Source: Mesorhizobium sp. CAU 1732 (lineage in GTDB: Bacteria; Pseudomonadota; Alphaproteobacteria; Rhizobiales; Rhizobiaceae). Taken from it: 64,000 nt of DNA. The position numbers were made by a program, and so were the translations under genes. Below, piece after piece: positions 9,084 through 17,794 of this stretch. Where the stretch lies: positions 186,001 to 250,000 of the forward strand of contig NZ_JBDQQR010000004.1 of the NCBI RefSeq assembly GCF_039888675.1. Reading direction: 5' to 3'. The notes beneath the pieces were generated by a model that worked only from the letters and a program-made list of their open reading frames with translations, had not been told where the DNA came from and ran no database searches. Position 1 is the first letter of the stretch. Every line of letters begins with the position of its first letter.

Positions 9084-10328
9084 ATGTTGGCTTTCACCAA
9101 TGCAAGGATTTTCGACGGCATCAACAACAAGCTCGTCAACGCGAACGTCATCGTTGACGGCGACCGGATCAAGTCGGTCAGCGAAGCGCCGGTAGCGGAA
9201 AATGTTGAGGTCATCGATTGCGGTGGCAGGGTGTTGATGCCCGGGCTGATCGATGCCCACATCCACGCCTACTTCTACGACCTCAACGTCAACCGGATGC
9301 AGCATCTCCCCGTGACGATGTACGCTCATCATGCCGCAAACATGCTGGGCGACATGCTCGACCGCGGATTCACGAGCGTGCGGGACACGGGCGGCGCCGA
9401 CTACGGTCTCTGGCTTGCGATCAGGGACGGGCTGATCAAAGCGCCACGGCTCTTTTATTGCGAGAAGGCGCTGAGTCAGACCGGCGGCCATGCCGACATA
9501 CGGCACCAGCACCATCATCACCCGCATGATGACCATGTCGTCATGTGCGGGTGCTGCTTCGTCAATCCGCTGGGCGTGGTCGTGGACGGCGTCGACGCGG
9601 TTCGCAGGGTGGTGCGCGAACAACTCCGCCGCGGCGCGTCCTTCATCAAGTTCTGCGGGTCCGGCGGGGTATCGACGACGTCGGATCCGCTCGACAGCAT
9701 CCAGTTTTCGGACAGCGAGGTACGTGCCATCGTCGAGGAGGTCGAGAACCACCTCGTCTACTGCACCGCTCACATTCATCCCGACCGCGCCCTGAAGCGG
9801 GCGATCAATCTTGGGGTCCACTGCATCGAGCACGGTACGCTGATCGAGCCGGACACGGCGCGCATGGCTGCCGACAAAGGCACCTTCATCGTGCCGACTC
9901 TCGCCGTCATCGCGGGACTTTCCGAACACGGGGAGGAGTTCGGCTATCCGCGCGAATCCCTCGACAAGCTCGCACGCGTCAAGGACGAGGCCATCGACCG
10001 CCTGCGCCATATGAAGAGCGCCGGCGTGCAACTGGGCTTCGGAACCGACCTGATCGGCGCCATCCAGCCGATGCAGTGCATCGAGTTCGGCCTGCGCTCG
10101 TCGGTGTTCTCGAATTTCGAGATCCTGCACCAGGCGACGGGAATGAATGCCAGGATTATCGGCGCGCAAGGTGAAATCGGCCAGATCGTGGAAGGCGCAT
10201 ACGCCGACATTCTGGTCGTGGATGGCAACCCCCTCGAGGACCTGAAACTCATGGAAGACGACGGCGCGCGCATTCCGATCGTGATGAAGGGCGGGAATTT
10301 TCACCGCAACAGGCTGGTAGCCGCGTGA
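9084..10328 (+). CDS. Metal-dependent amidohydrolase with a histidine-rich insert, second of a pair
   Basis: A 414-residue relative of the preceding gene, starting at ATG 9084 after TTGGAGGCG. It keeps the ligands His59/His61, Lys189 (FIKFCGSGG), His230 (TAHIH), His250 (CIEHGT) and Asp322 (GFGTDL). Unlike its neighbour it carries the run HQHHHHPHDDH at residues 141-151, followed by three cysteines (MCGCC, 154-158). This could be a metal-loading or substrate-lid loop. The enzyme is cytosolic. The 86 bp gap to the first amidohydrolase suggests one transcript. A two-step or two-substrate hydrolysis of the imported compound is plausible. Confidence 0.9.
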   Translation: MLAFTNARIFDGINNKLVNANVIVDGDRIKSVSEAPVAENVEVIDCGGRVLMPGLIDAHIHAYFYDLNVNRMQHLPVTMYAHHAANMLGDMLDRGFTSVRDTGGADYGLWLAIRDGLIKAPRLFYCEKALSQTGGHADIRHQHHHHPHDDHVVMCGCCFVNPLGVVVDGVDAVRRVVREQLRRGASFIKFCGSGGVSTTSDPLDSIQFSDSEVRAIVEEVENHLVYCTAHIHPDRALKRAINLGVHCIEHGTLIEPDTARMAADKGTFIVPTLAVIAGLSEHGEEFGYPRESLDKLARVKDEAIDRLRHMKSAGVQLGFGTDLIGAIQPMQCIEFGLRSSVFSNFEILHQATGMNARIIGAQGEIGQIVEGAYADILVVDGNPLEDLKLMEDDGARIPIVMKGGNFHRNRLVAA

Positions 10329-10637
10329 CAGAAGAAGCGCGTAATAGGCTCTGACCTTCAGGCATCGGAAATCTATCTGTTCAGCGAGCGACGCGATCGA
10401 GTTCGAGTTTTCCGGGCCAACTTTCCACCTGCCGCCCATCGCACTGTGCGATTCCACCCCGCATCTCTCCAGGACGGGTCAGATAGTCTGATACCCGCCA
10501 ACTGAGATCGATCCGTAAGGGAGCATCAAGGGCCGGCTCGCTATCGGCCCTTCGCTTTGATCGCCTCTGTGTCTTTTGACGTTGACGACCGAAGTTCCGC
10601 AGGCGACGTTGACCGTTTTCGCTTGGAGGGATGCGAG
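10329..10637. other. Intergenic, no supported gene
   Basis: No open frame with a ribosome site or a recognisable product was found, and no clear terminator hairpin follows the amidohydrolase pair. Confidence 0.5.
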
Positions 10638-10817
10638 ATGCAGCTTCACAATCGAGGAGTCGAATTGGTGGTTGAGTTGCTGGATGCGGCTGACCACGTT
10701 GAGGTGGTGGACCACGCCGAGCTTCGAAAGCTATTGCGCGAGGCCGCCCAGGTGATGGGCGACTTGCTCGCCAGGGATCATCCCGATGAGGTAGCCACTG
10801 CGGCGCCCCCGGAATGA
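10638..10817 (+). CDS. Small acidic hypothetical protein
   Basis: A 59-residue protein from ATG 10638, preceded by a GGAGGGATGCGAG ribosome region. It has two predicted amphipathic helices (VELVVELLDAADHVEVV and LRKLLREAAQVMGDLLA) and an acidic tail. It has no recognised domain. It sits alone between the amidohydrolases and a set of other tiny genes. An upstream in-frame ATG at 10557 would give a longer form with a less natural N-terminus. The ribosome site and helical periodicity support it as real. Confidence 0.5.
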   Translation: MQLHNRGVELVVELLDAADHVEVVDHAELRKLLREAAQVMGDLLARDHPDEVATAAPPE

Positions 10818-11168
10818 CAACTGGTAGTCCGGCGTCATCTCCGGAACCCCTGGTGCTGGCCCGCGGTTTTTCTCGAAAGCGGTTCGGACCGCATTCGCGT
10901 GAGAAATCCGACACATCCCGGAACATTCTGCCCAGTCGGCGGTTGAGCCGACGGGTCGTCTTGTTCTTCCCACGCCCCAATGCCCGTGAACGGGCGGCCC
11001 CCAAATATTATCCCTGCTATGGCCAGTCGTGTTCCCCTCGATGCTGGCCACCTTTTTATCCGGGTCAATCCACCTCCGGCAGCTCCGCGTAAAGTCCTCG
11101 ACAGTGGAGGCTTCGCGATCACCTTCCATCATCGTGTCGAGTTCGGCATAGGCGTAGACGTCGACCGA
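10818..11168. other. Intergenic, possible decayed sequence
   Basis: Open frames on the minus strand are proline- and arginine-rich without a recognisable fold. No repeat, tRNA or terminator was seen. Confidence 0.4.
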
Positions 11169-11342
11169 CTAGTCTTGATTGGGCGCTCTGGTTTCGTCGT
11201 AGAGGTCTTCGACAGCCTTCCTTTGCTCAACCCGTTCGGGTGGGGTCAAACGACGCCGTTTCATCAAGGCATAAGCGAGTGCCGCTCCGATGAGCAGGGG
11301 GCCGCCGACCAATATGAAAAGCCAAAGGTTGTTCTCGGTCAT
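11169..11342 (-). CDS. Small single-pass membrane protein
   Basis: A 57-residue protein from ATG 11342, preceded by GGGACGAAGAACC. One hydrophobic helix near the N-terminus (LWLFILVGGPLLIGAALAYA) is followed by a basic stop-transfer (MKRRR) and a charged tail (EQRKAVEDLYDE). The topology would be N-out/C-in. Proteins of this build are common but uncharacterised in rhizobia. A longer in-frame start at 11474 would add a basic, non-membrane extension and is less likely. Confidence 0.6.
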   Translation of the reverse strand: MTENNLWLFILVGGPLLIGAALAYALMKRRRLTPPERVEQRKAVEDLYDETRAPNQD

Positions 11343-11495
11343 GGTTCTTCGTCCCTGATGGACAAGGTGAACGCGATCACCGCCAATTTGCTCCACTCCC
11401 GCCCTGCTGCCGAAAGGTCGCGAGCCGCCTTTTGCGTTGACACGTGCGGATCGGGAACTAAAGCGCTTAAGCATGTATGACTGGGGGGGGCCGAA

Positions 11496-11693
11496 ATGCC
11501 TATACGCTCCAGAGCCACAGGCCTCTTGGATGACGCCGACATGACGGCGCTTGAAAAGGTGCTTGCTGAATTGTCATCCGACAGCGACACGCGAGATGAA
11601 GTGGACAACCGGGCCGCTCGGCTGATTGCGCTTTTCCAGTCTGGCAATAGGGAGCCTAGTGAGTTGCTCCGGAGGATGACGTCACAGAAGTGA
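11496..11693 (+). CDS. Small hypothetical protein
   Basis: A 65-residue protein preceded by a G-rich stretch (TGGGGGGGGCC) that may act as ribosome site. The sequence is mostly helical (ADMTALEKVLAEL; NRAARLIALFQSGN) and ends RRMTSQK. No domain is recognised. It may be a cytosolic stress or regulatory micro-protein; there is no direct evidence of function. Confidence 0.45.
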   Translation: MPIRSRATGLLDDADMTALEKVLAELSSDSDTRDEVDNRAARLIALFQSGNREPSELLRRMTSQK

Positions 11694-11757
11694 TTCCGAC
11701 GAGTTCGGAACCTTTCCACGCGCGACACGCCTCCTTGCGACGACCAAGGAGTCGATT

Positions 11758-11913
11758 ATGCCGAGATATCATCGCGACGAACTGGCCAAGCTGGACGATA
11801 TCGAGGTTCTGCTTTTGACCGCGCGCGACCGTGTGCTTCGCTTCAGAGAGCAGAACGTGCATGAGGAGCCAGCGCCATGCTCAGTGCAAGCCTGCGGCGG
11901 GCATCGGCCATGA
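11758..11913 (+). CDS. Very small hypothetical protein
   Basis: A 51-codon frame from ATG 11758 behind a GGAG ribosome site, running to TGA at 11911-11913. It begins MPRYHRDELAKLDDIEVLLL and ends with two cysteines and a His-rich tail (CSVQACGGHRP). It follows the 65-residue gene by 64 bp on the same strand. It is supported by the ribosome site and codon-like composition only. Confidence 0.35.
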   Translation: MPRYHRDELAKLDDIEVLLLTARDRVLRFREQNVHEEPAPCSVQACGGHRP

Positions 11914-12029
11914 GCGAGTAAGCGCCTTGCCGGCATGGGCTTCCAAAACGATCGCCCCGAGCGAGGCGTGATCGGGAAATTTCGTGATCAAGGGGCTGGT
12001 GTGAAAAGTCATGTCGGTGTATCCAATAA

Positions 12030-12053
12030 CTCAACAATTCTTGAGAAGTTGAG
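12030..12053. promoter_or_regulatory. Putative ArsR operator
   Basis: CTCAAC and GTTGAG arms flank a 12 bp centre containing TTCTTGAGAA. The element ends six bases before the arsR start codon. Its position and CTCAA/TTGAG arms fit ArsR-family operators, from which arsenite releases the repressor. Confidence 0.6.
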
Positions 12054-12059
12054 ATTTCC

Positions 12060-12422
12060 ATGGACGAGAAACAAGCCCTTTCCGCGTTCGCGGCCCTCTC
12101 TCAGGAAACTCGGCTGCGCATCGTGCGCCTGCTGGTGACGGCTGGCCCTGAAGGGATGCCGGCAGGTGCGATCGGGGAAGCGATGGACGGTGCGTCGTCG
12201 TCGCGCATGTCCTTCCATCTGAGTCACCTTGAACAATCCGGCTTGGTCGCGTCGCGCCGCGATGGCCGCTCGATCATCTACAGTGCCGCCTATCCGGCGC
12301 TGTCCGGCCTGATTGAGTTTCTCATGCGCGACTGCTGCCAGGGGCATCCCGAAGTCTGCACCCCGGCTGTCGCCGCTCTCGCCGCCTGTTGTGTTCCCAC
12401 CAAGGATAACGCTCATGCCTGA
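12060..12422 (+). CDS. arsR: Arsenic-responsive repressor, ArsR/SmtB family
   Basis: A 120-residue winged-helix protein. The recognition helix lies around SSSRMSFHLSHLEQSGLV (residues 46-63), followed by a beta wing (RRDGRSIIYS). The C-terminal tail has cysteines at 92, 93, 100, 110 and 111 (CCQGHPEVC, ACC), the likely As(III) site in this ArsR subtype. It opens the arsenic operon, overlaps the next gene by eight bases, and has an inverted repeat directly upstream, so it probably represses its own operon until arsenite binds. Confidence 0.93.
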   Translation: MDEKQALSAFAALSQETRLRIVRLLVTAGPEGMPAGAIGEAMDGASSSRMSFHLSHLEQSGLVASRRDGRSIIYSAAYPALSGLIEFLMRDCCQGHPEVCTPAVAALAACCVPTKDNAHA

Positions 12423-12957
12423 CACCACCACGCCCGAACGCATCTTCAATGTCCTGTTCCTCTGCACCGGGAATTCGGCCCGCTCTATCCTGGCCGAAAG
12501 CATCCTGAACAAGGATGGCGTGGGCCGCTTCCGCGCCTACTCGGCCGGAAGCCAGCCCAAGGGAGCAATCAATCCGCTCGCCATCACGACTCTGGCGAGC
12601 TTCGACTATCTCGCCGACGGTCTGCGTTCGAAGGCATGGGACGAATTTGCGGCCCCTGATGCCCCGGTCATGGATTTCGTGTTCACCGTCTGCGACAACG
12701 CCGCCGGCGAAGCCTGTCCCGTCTGGCCGGGCCAGCCGATGACGGCACATTGGGGGATCGAAGACCCCGCCGCCGTCGAGGGCAGCGAAATCGAGCGCAA
12801 GGCGGCCTTCGTCACCGCGTTTCGCTATCTGAAGAACCGCATCGCGATCTTTACCGCGCTTCCCTTCGCCAGCCTCGACAAGTCCAGCCTTCGGACCAAG
12901 CTGGTCGAAATCGGTCAGAGCGAAGGGGCGACGTCGTCCCGCGACAGCGCGGCGTGA
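12415..12957 (+). CDS. arsC: Arsenate reductase, low-molecular-weight phosphatase fold (thioredoxin-type)
   Basis: A 180-residue protein starting at ATG 12415 inside the end of arsR. The P-loop CTGNSARS at residues 17-24 holds the nucleophilic Cys17 and Arg23 of the CX5R signature. Additional cysteines occur at the family positions (VCDNAAGEACPVWPG). It reduces arsenate to arsenite in the cytosol, using thioredoxin or a similar thiol. Immediately downstream lies a second, unrelated arsenate reductase. Confidence 0.92.
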   Translation: MPDTTTPERIFNVLFLCTGNSARSILAESILNKDGVGRFRAYSAGSQPKGAINPLAITTLASFDYLADGLRSKAWDEFAAPDAPVMDFVFTVCDNAAGEACPVWPGQPMTAHWGIEDPAAVEGSEIERKAAFVTAFRYLKNRIAIFTALPFASLDKSSLRTKLVEIGQSEGATSSRDSAA

Positions 12958-12964
12958 GGCAGCA

Positions 12965-13390
12965 ATGGACGTCATCATCTACCACAACCCCGATTGCGGC
13001 ACCTCGCGCAACACGCTCGGCCTGATCCGCAATGCTGGCCTTGAGCCGCATGTCATCGAATATCTCAAGACGCCGCCGTCCCGCACGCTGCTCGTCCAAC
13101 TCATCGCGCGCATGGGCATCTCCGTGCGCGACCTCATCCGAGAGAAGGGTACCCCCTACGCAGAGCTCGGCCTGAACGATCCGAGCCTGAGCGATGAACG
13201 CTTGCTCGACGCGATGCTGGAGCATCCCATACTCATCAATCGTCCGATCGTCGTCAGCCCCGAGGGCGTGCGCCTCTGCCGCCCTTCGGAAGCCGTGCTC
13301 GACCTGCTGCCCCCGCAACGGGGCGCATTCGTGAAGGAAGATGGCGAGCGCCTCATTGACGAACACGGGCGGCGCGTCGCTTCCGCCTGA
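12965..13390 (+). CDS. arsC: Arsenate reductase, glutaredoxin-dependent ArsC family
   Basis: A 141-residue protein, the usual length for the R773-type enzyme. Cys11 lies in [11 protein letters not shown], the family active site. Further arginines at the expected places ([28 protein letters not shown]) would bind the oxyanion. It starts seven bases after the first arsC. Together with the LMW-type enzyme it gives the operon both thioredoxin- and glutaredoxin-driven arsenate reduction. Confidence 0.93.
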   Translation: MDVIIYHNPDCGTSRNTLGLIRNAGLEPHVIEYLKTPPSRTLLVQLIARMGISVRDLIREKGTPYAELGLNDPSLSDERLLDAMLEHPILINRPIVVSPEGVRLCRPSEAVLDLLPPQRGAFVKEDGERLIDEHGRRVASA

Positions 13391-13427
13391 CTTTCAGCCT
13401 CAGCAAGCCTGCGATCGGAGATTACTC

Positions 13428-14516
13428 ATGGCTTCCCTCAAGCCAGCGTCCCGCCTTGGTTTCCTCGACCGCTATCTGACGGTGTGGATTTTCGCCGCGA
13501 TGGCGCTTGGCGTCCTGCTTGGCACGATATTCACCGGCCTGCCGGACGCTCTCAACGCCATGTCGGTCGGCACAACCAACATACCGATCGCCATCGGCCT
13601 GATCCTGATGATGTATCCGCCGCTCGCCAAGGTTCGCTACGAAGAGCTTCACCAGGTCTTTTCCGACAAGCGGGTGCTGATCCTCTCGCTGGTGCAGAAC
13701 TGGATCATCGGCCCGACGCTGATGTTTGCCCTCGCCGTGATCTTTCTGCGCGACCACCCGGAATATATGACAGGGCTGATCCTGATCGGACTCGCCCGCT
13801 GCATCGCCATGGTGCTGGTCTGGAACCAGCTCGCGCGTGGCGACAATCAGTATGTCGCCGGTCTGGTCGCCTTCAACTCGATCTTCCAGATACTGTTCTT
13901 CTCGACCTATGCGTGGTTCTTCCTCAACGTCCTGCCGCCTCTCTTCGGCCTTGAGGGCAGCGTGATCGACGTGGGCTTCTGGACCATCACGGAGGCCGTG
14001 TTGATCTATCTCGGCATTCCATTTCTCGCCGGATACCTGACGCGCCGCATCCTCGTCGCCCGCAAGGGAAATGATTGGTATGAGCACGAATTTCTGCCGC
14101 GCATCAGCCCGATAACGCTGGCCGCACTGCTTTTCACCATCGTTGCCATGTTCAGCCTCAAGGGGGCGGATGTGGTGGCGCTGCCGCTCGATGCCCTGCG
14201 CATCGCCGTTCCGCTGGCGCTTTACTTCGTCATCCAGTTCCTCATCAGCTTCGCCATGGGACGGCTGATCGAGGCGGACTATCCGCGCACCACCGCCATC
14301 GCCTTTACAGCGGCGGGCAACAATTTCGAGCTGGCCATCGCGGTCGCCATCGCGGCTTTTGGTCTCGCGTCGCCGGTCGCCTTCGCAGCCGTGATCGGCC
14401 CGCTCGTGGAAGTGCCCGCGCTGATCCTGCTCGTCCATGTCGCGCTAAGGCTGGGCGCGAGGTGGTTTCCCGAAACGAAAGCACCTGTTGCCATAGAGGC
14501 GGAGGCAAAGCCGTGA
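13428..14516 (+). CDS. acr3: Arsenite efflux pump Acr3
   Basis: A 362-residue inner-membrane protein with about ten membrane helices. ATG 13428 is chosen because a CGGAG ribosome site precedes it and the family N-terminus ([20 protein letters not shown]) follows; upstream frame belongs to the arsC shadow. The essential Cys125 ([12 protein letters not shown]) and the Glu in GPLVEVPAL are present. It exports arsenite using the proton motive force. The stop overlaps the GTG of arsH. Confidence 0.95.
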   Translation: MASLKPASRLGFLDRYLTVWIFAAMALGVLLGTIFTGLPDALNAMSVGTTNIPIAIGLILMMYPPLAKVRYEELHQVFSDKRVLILSLVQNWIIGPTLMFALAVIFLRDHPEYMTGLILIGLARCIAMVLVWNQLARGDNQYVAGLVAFNSIFQILFFSTYAWFFLNVLPPLFGLEGSVIDVGFWTITEAVLIYLGIPFLAGYLTRRILVARKGNDWYEHEFLPRISPITLAALLFTIVAMFSLKGADVVALPLDALRIAVPLALYFVIQFLISFAMGRLIEADYPRTTAIAFTAAGNNFELAIAVAIAAFGLASPVAFAAVIGPLVEVPALILLVHVALRLGARWFPETKAPVAIEAEAKP

Positions 14517-15229
14517 CGATTGCGAACCTTCCCAATGTGGTCCGCGCTGCGCTCGACAAGCCGTCGGTCGAGCGCCTGCGAGCGACGCCTTCCAATCATC
14601 CACCGCGCATTCTGCTGCTCTACGGCTCACTGCGCGAACGCTCTTACAGCAGGCTGCTCACCCTCGAAGCCGAACGGCTGCTCAACCATTTCGGGGCGGA
14701 AACCCGCGTGTTCGACCCGCACGGGCTGCCGCTACCCGATGGTGCACCCGTCGATCATCCGAAGGTGCAGGAACTTCGGGAACTGTCGCAATGGTCAGAA
14801 GGGCAGGTTTGGACCAGCCCCGAACGCCATGGCGCCATGAGCGGAATCATCAAGGCGCAAATCGATTGGATACCGCTGGCGATCGGCGCAGTTCGCCCAA
14901 CGCAAGGCCGCACCTTGGCCGTGATGCAGGTCTCCGGCGGCTCGCAAAGTTTCAACGCCGTCAATCAACTCCGCGTCCTTGGCCGCTGGATGCGGATGAT
15001 CACCATCCCCAACCAGTCCTCGGTCGCCAAGGCATATCAGGAGTTCGACGAAGCGGGCCGAATGAAGCCCTCATCCTATTATGACCGGGTTGTCGATGTG
15101 ATGGAGGAGATGGTGAAGTTCACGCTCCTGACCCGCGACATCGCACCTTACCTCACGGATCGCTACAGCGAGCGCAAGGAAACGGCCGATAAGCTGGAAG
15201 AGCGGATGGCGCTCAAGCGCGTCCGTTGA
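14513..15229 (+). CDS. arsH: NADPH-dependent FMN oxidoreductase ArsH
   Basis: A 238-residue flavodoxin-like protein. The start GTG 14513 overlaps the acr3 stop; an earlier in-frame ATG lies within acr3. The FMN phosphate loop is [13 protein letters not shown], and [20 protein letters not shown] is diagnostic for ArsH. Family members oxidise trivalent organoarsenicals or act as NADPH:quinone/azo reductases, giving added protection. The stop overlaps the next start (TGATG). Confidence 0.93.
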   Translation: MTIANLPNVVRAALDKPSVERLRATPSNHPPRILLLYGSLRERSYSRLLTLEAERLLNHFGAETRVFDPHGLPLPDGAPVDHPKVQELRELSQWSEGQVWTSPERHGAMSGIIKAQIDWIPLAIGAVRPTQGRTLAVMQVSGGSQSFNAVNQLRVLGRWMRMITIPNQSSVAKAYQEFDEAGRMKPSSYYDRVVDVMEEMVKFTLLTRDIAPYLTDRYSERKETADKLEERMALKRVR

Positions 15230-16446
15230 TGACAAACCTGCCGGCGCATACGGGTTTGTCATCGGGGCCCAGAAAGTGGCCCATCATCTCCGCGCTCGGC
15301 GTCGTGCAGATATTCGCATGGGGCAGCTCCTATTACCTGTTGGCTGTTCTTGCCGCTCCGATCGCGAGCGATACGGGCTGGCCACTTTCGTGGATCGTCG
15401 GCGCGCTCTCCATCGGCCTGCTGGCAGCCGGCATCGTTTCCCCACGCGTGGGCGACGCCATCGGCCAGCATGGCGGGCGGCCCGTCCTGGCAACGGGTTG
15501 CCTGCTGCTCGCTGCCGGTCTCGTCATCCTTGCGGCCGCGACAACCCTATGGGTGTTCGTTGTCGGATGGATCGTGCTCGGTATCGGAATGGGCGCCGGC
15601 CTCTACGACGCGGCTTTCGCCACGCTCGGCGGCTATTATGGCCGTTCCGCCCGATCCGCCATCACGACCCTGACCCTGTGGGGCGGCTTCGCAAGCACGG
15701 TCTGCTGGCCGCTATCGGCCTTGTTTCTGGAGTGTTTGGGATGGCGTGGGGCCTGCCTGGCCTATGCCGGCATCCATCTCACGATCTGTCTGCCGCTCGT
15801 GCTGCTGGTCCTTCCGCGCAACGGCAAGCCCAGGCCCATCAGCGGGAAAGGCGAGACACCGCGCATCGAACTGGGCGGTCCTGAGCGCCGGGCCTATCTG
15901 ATCATGATGGCAATCGTGGTGGTGGCTGGACTGGGCATGACCATCATATCTGTGCATCTGTTGACCCTGTTGCAGCAACACGGGCTGTCGCTGGCCGAAG
16001 CCGTGGCACTCGGCGCGCTGATCGGCCCCGCGCAGGTCGCCGGCCGGATTGGTGAAATGGCGAGTGGAGGGAGGCATCATCCGTTCTGGACGCTCGCGGC
16101 CGCTTCCGTTCTGAGCGCGGCGGGGATGATAATGCTCGCGGCGGGCTTTCCCATCATCGGCCTGTCGCTCATCCTCTACGGAGCCGGCAACGGCATCTTC
16201 TCGATCGCCAAGGGCGCTCTTCCGCTCGCCCTGTTCGGCCCCTCCCGCTATGCGCCGATCTTGGGACGGCTCGCCCGGCCCAGTCTCGTCGCCCAGGCTA
16301 TCGGCCCGACAGTGGGCGCGATCCTGCTTTCGGTTGCGGGCACCGATCAGACCCTTGTGGCGTTGGCTGCTCTCACAGTCGCCAACCTGGCACTCGTCAT
16401 ACTGCTTTGGGGGGCGGTCAAAGGAAACTCAATTGCGCAGGAATGA
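15229..16446 (+). CDS. MFS transporter at the end of the ars operon (ArsK/YnfM-like exporter)
   Basis: A 405-residue protein with about twelve membrane helices, translationally coupled to arsH (ATG 15229; TTG 15226 possible). Typical MFS loops are seen (PRVGDAIGQHGGRPVLATG after helix 2). Its place in the operon suggests export of arsenite, an organoarsenical or another arsenical intermediate, as for ArsK-type MFS proteins. Assignment to ArsK specifically is not proved by any motif visible here. Confidence 0.8.
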   Translation: MTNLPAHTGLSSGPRKWPIISALGVVQIFAWGSSYYLLAVLAAPIASDTGWPLSWIVGALSIGLLAAGIVSPRVGDAIGQHGGRPVLATGCLLLAAGLVILAAATTLWVFVVGWIVLGIGMGAGLYDAAFATLGGYYGRSARSAITTLTLWGGFASTVCWPLSALFLECLGWRGACLAYAGIHLTICLPLVLLVLPRNGKPRPISGKGETPRIELGGPERRAYLIMMAIVVVAGLGMTIISVHLLTLLQQHGLSLAEAVALGALIGPAQVAGRIGEMASGGRHHPFWTLAAASVLSAAGMIMLAAGFPIIGLSLILYGAGNGIFSIAKGALPLALFGPSRYAPILGRLARPSLVAQAIGPTVGAILLSVAGTDQTLVALAALTVANLALVILLWGAVKGNSIAQE

Positions 16447-16669
16447 AGGCCATCTCGCTCCATGGGGACGAGGACAGTCGCTTCAAGCCATGAACGCCAA
16501 TGAGGACGGCTAATAGCGACGATGGCAATAGGGGGCAGACCAGATTGAAACCACCTTCTCGCCAATACGCCGTGCTTTACGATACAGCCAAACGGATCGT
16601 ATCGCTTCCTGTAGGCCCAGCTTGAAGAATGGTTATGATCGGAGACCATGAGTTTTAAGGAGCATCGTC
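16447..16669. other. Intergenic between ars operon and LysR gene
   Basis: No hairpin terminator or gene was recognised. The right end holds the AAGGAG ribosome site of the LysR gene. Confidence 0.4.
16657..16662 (+). promoter_or_regulatory. Ribosome binding site that points to an ATT start
   Basis: AAGGAG stands seven bases before ATT at 16670-16672, which is in frame with the LysR protein. The first standard start codon in this frame, GTG 16700, would be 37 bases away and would cut off the conserved N-terminus. Confidence 0.6.
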
Positions 16670-17569
16670 ATTCCGATCTTTTCACGTTTTGCGCGGTACG
16701 TGGACGCAGTGGCCAAGCGCGGGTCCATACGCAGTGCTGCCGAATGGCTGCGGATTGCGCCTTCGGCTGTAGATCGTCAGATACTTCTTGCGGAAAAAGA
16801 ATTGGGCGTTGCGCTGTTCGACCGCGTTCCCCAAGGGCTGAGGTTGACTTCCGCCGGCGAGCATCTCGTATACAGCCTGCGTCGATGGCAGCGTGAGTTC
16901 GACACCCTTCGTGTCGAGATCGATAACATTCAGGGCCTCCAGAGCGGCAAGATCACCCTGGCGGTTGCGGAAGCGATGGGCAACGACCTGATGGCCGCGT
17001 TGCTGCAGGAATTCCACCAGCTCTATCCCAAGGTGACGATAACGATCCACGTCGTCGGAGCTGGAGGGGTGCGCGAGATGGTGCTGAGCGGACATGCCGA
17101 CCTTGGCCTTACCTACATGCCTACCGCCTACCGGGTTATGCGCGTCGAACATTCAATCGCGCTCACGCCCGGCCTTGTGGTGTTGGCCACCCACGAACTC
17201 GCGTCGCGGAGCGAGATACGGTTGAGGGATTGTCGGGAACTGCCGCTTATACTTCCGGATGAGACCTTGCGTATCAGGGGCAGCCTCGATGCCGCACTGG
17301 CCGCGAACGGCGTCACGCTTCAGGCTATAGCTACCTCCAACAACTTCGGACTCATGAAGGCGATGGTTGCCAGCGGACTTGGTGCAGCCGTTCTGACCCG
17401 TGCGGAGGTGCTGTCGGAAATTCGGTCCGGGGTGATGCGATTTATCCCGTTTTCCGACTCTGAACTCGTGAAGCTCTCCCTATCCCTGGTGACACCGTCG
17501 CACCCGTCGTCCGCAACGCTGAAGCTCTCCAGAGCCATTGTGGTGGCGATGGACGAGATGGCTGGGTAG
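16670..17569 (+). CDS. LysR family transcriptional regulator (probable ATT start)
   Basis: A 299-residue regulator if read from ATT 16670, and 289 if from GTG 16700. From ATT the N-terminus reads xPIFSRFARYVDAVAKRGS, which matches the first helix of this LysR group; the GTG start would remove part of it. The winged helix-turn-helix is RSAAEWLRIAPSAVDRQI and the effector domain starts near GLQSGKITLAVAEA. It precedes the MaoC-deaminase-CoA ligase cluster on the same strand by about 225 bp and is the likely activator of that cluster. A rare start codon would mean low, possibly autoregulated, expression. Confidence 0.85.
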   Translation: MPIFSRFARYVDAVAKRGSIRSAAEWLRIAPSAVDRQILLAEKELGVALFDRVPQGLRLTSAGEHLVYSLRRWQREFDTLRVEIDNIQGLQSGKITLAVAEAMGNDLMAALLQEFHQLYPKVTITIHVVGAGGVREMVLSGHADLGLTYMPTAYRVMRVEHSIALTPGLVVLATHELASRSEIRLRDCRELPLILPDETLRIRGSLDAALAANGVTLQAIATSNNFGLMKAMVASGLGAAVLTRAEVLSEIRSGVMRFIPFSDSELVKLSLSLVTPSHPSSATLKLSRAIVVAMDEMAG

Positions 17570-17794
17570 GACGTTCTAAAAAAAAGCACGGGCTTAGCGA
17601 AATTTGGATATGGAAATGCCGGTTTAGCGCGTCTTATCGTGCACCCATAAGAACCGGGAACCAAAAAACAGGCCGATACCAATGAGCGCTCCATAGAAGG
17701 GCGTGTGGATATCGGAGACCAATGGCAGGAAATCCCATCGAAGCTGATTTAACGCAACGCCATTAGTGGCGCGGCGAACGGAGAAGTATGTCTC

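Noticed and set aside
8988..10457. 489-codon minus-strand frame opposite the second amidohydrolase
   Set aside because: No motif or start site; the plus frame has all metal ligands.
10381..11004. Minus-strand frame of about 200 codons in a gene-poor stretch
   Set aside because: Arg/Pro-rich composition, no ribosome site and no similarity that I recognise.
16700..17569. LysR gene starting at GTG 16700
   Set aside because: No ribosome site and loss of the conserved N-terminal helix; ATT 16670 fits better, though not proven.
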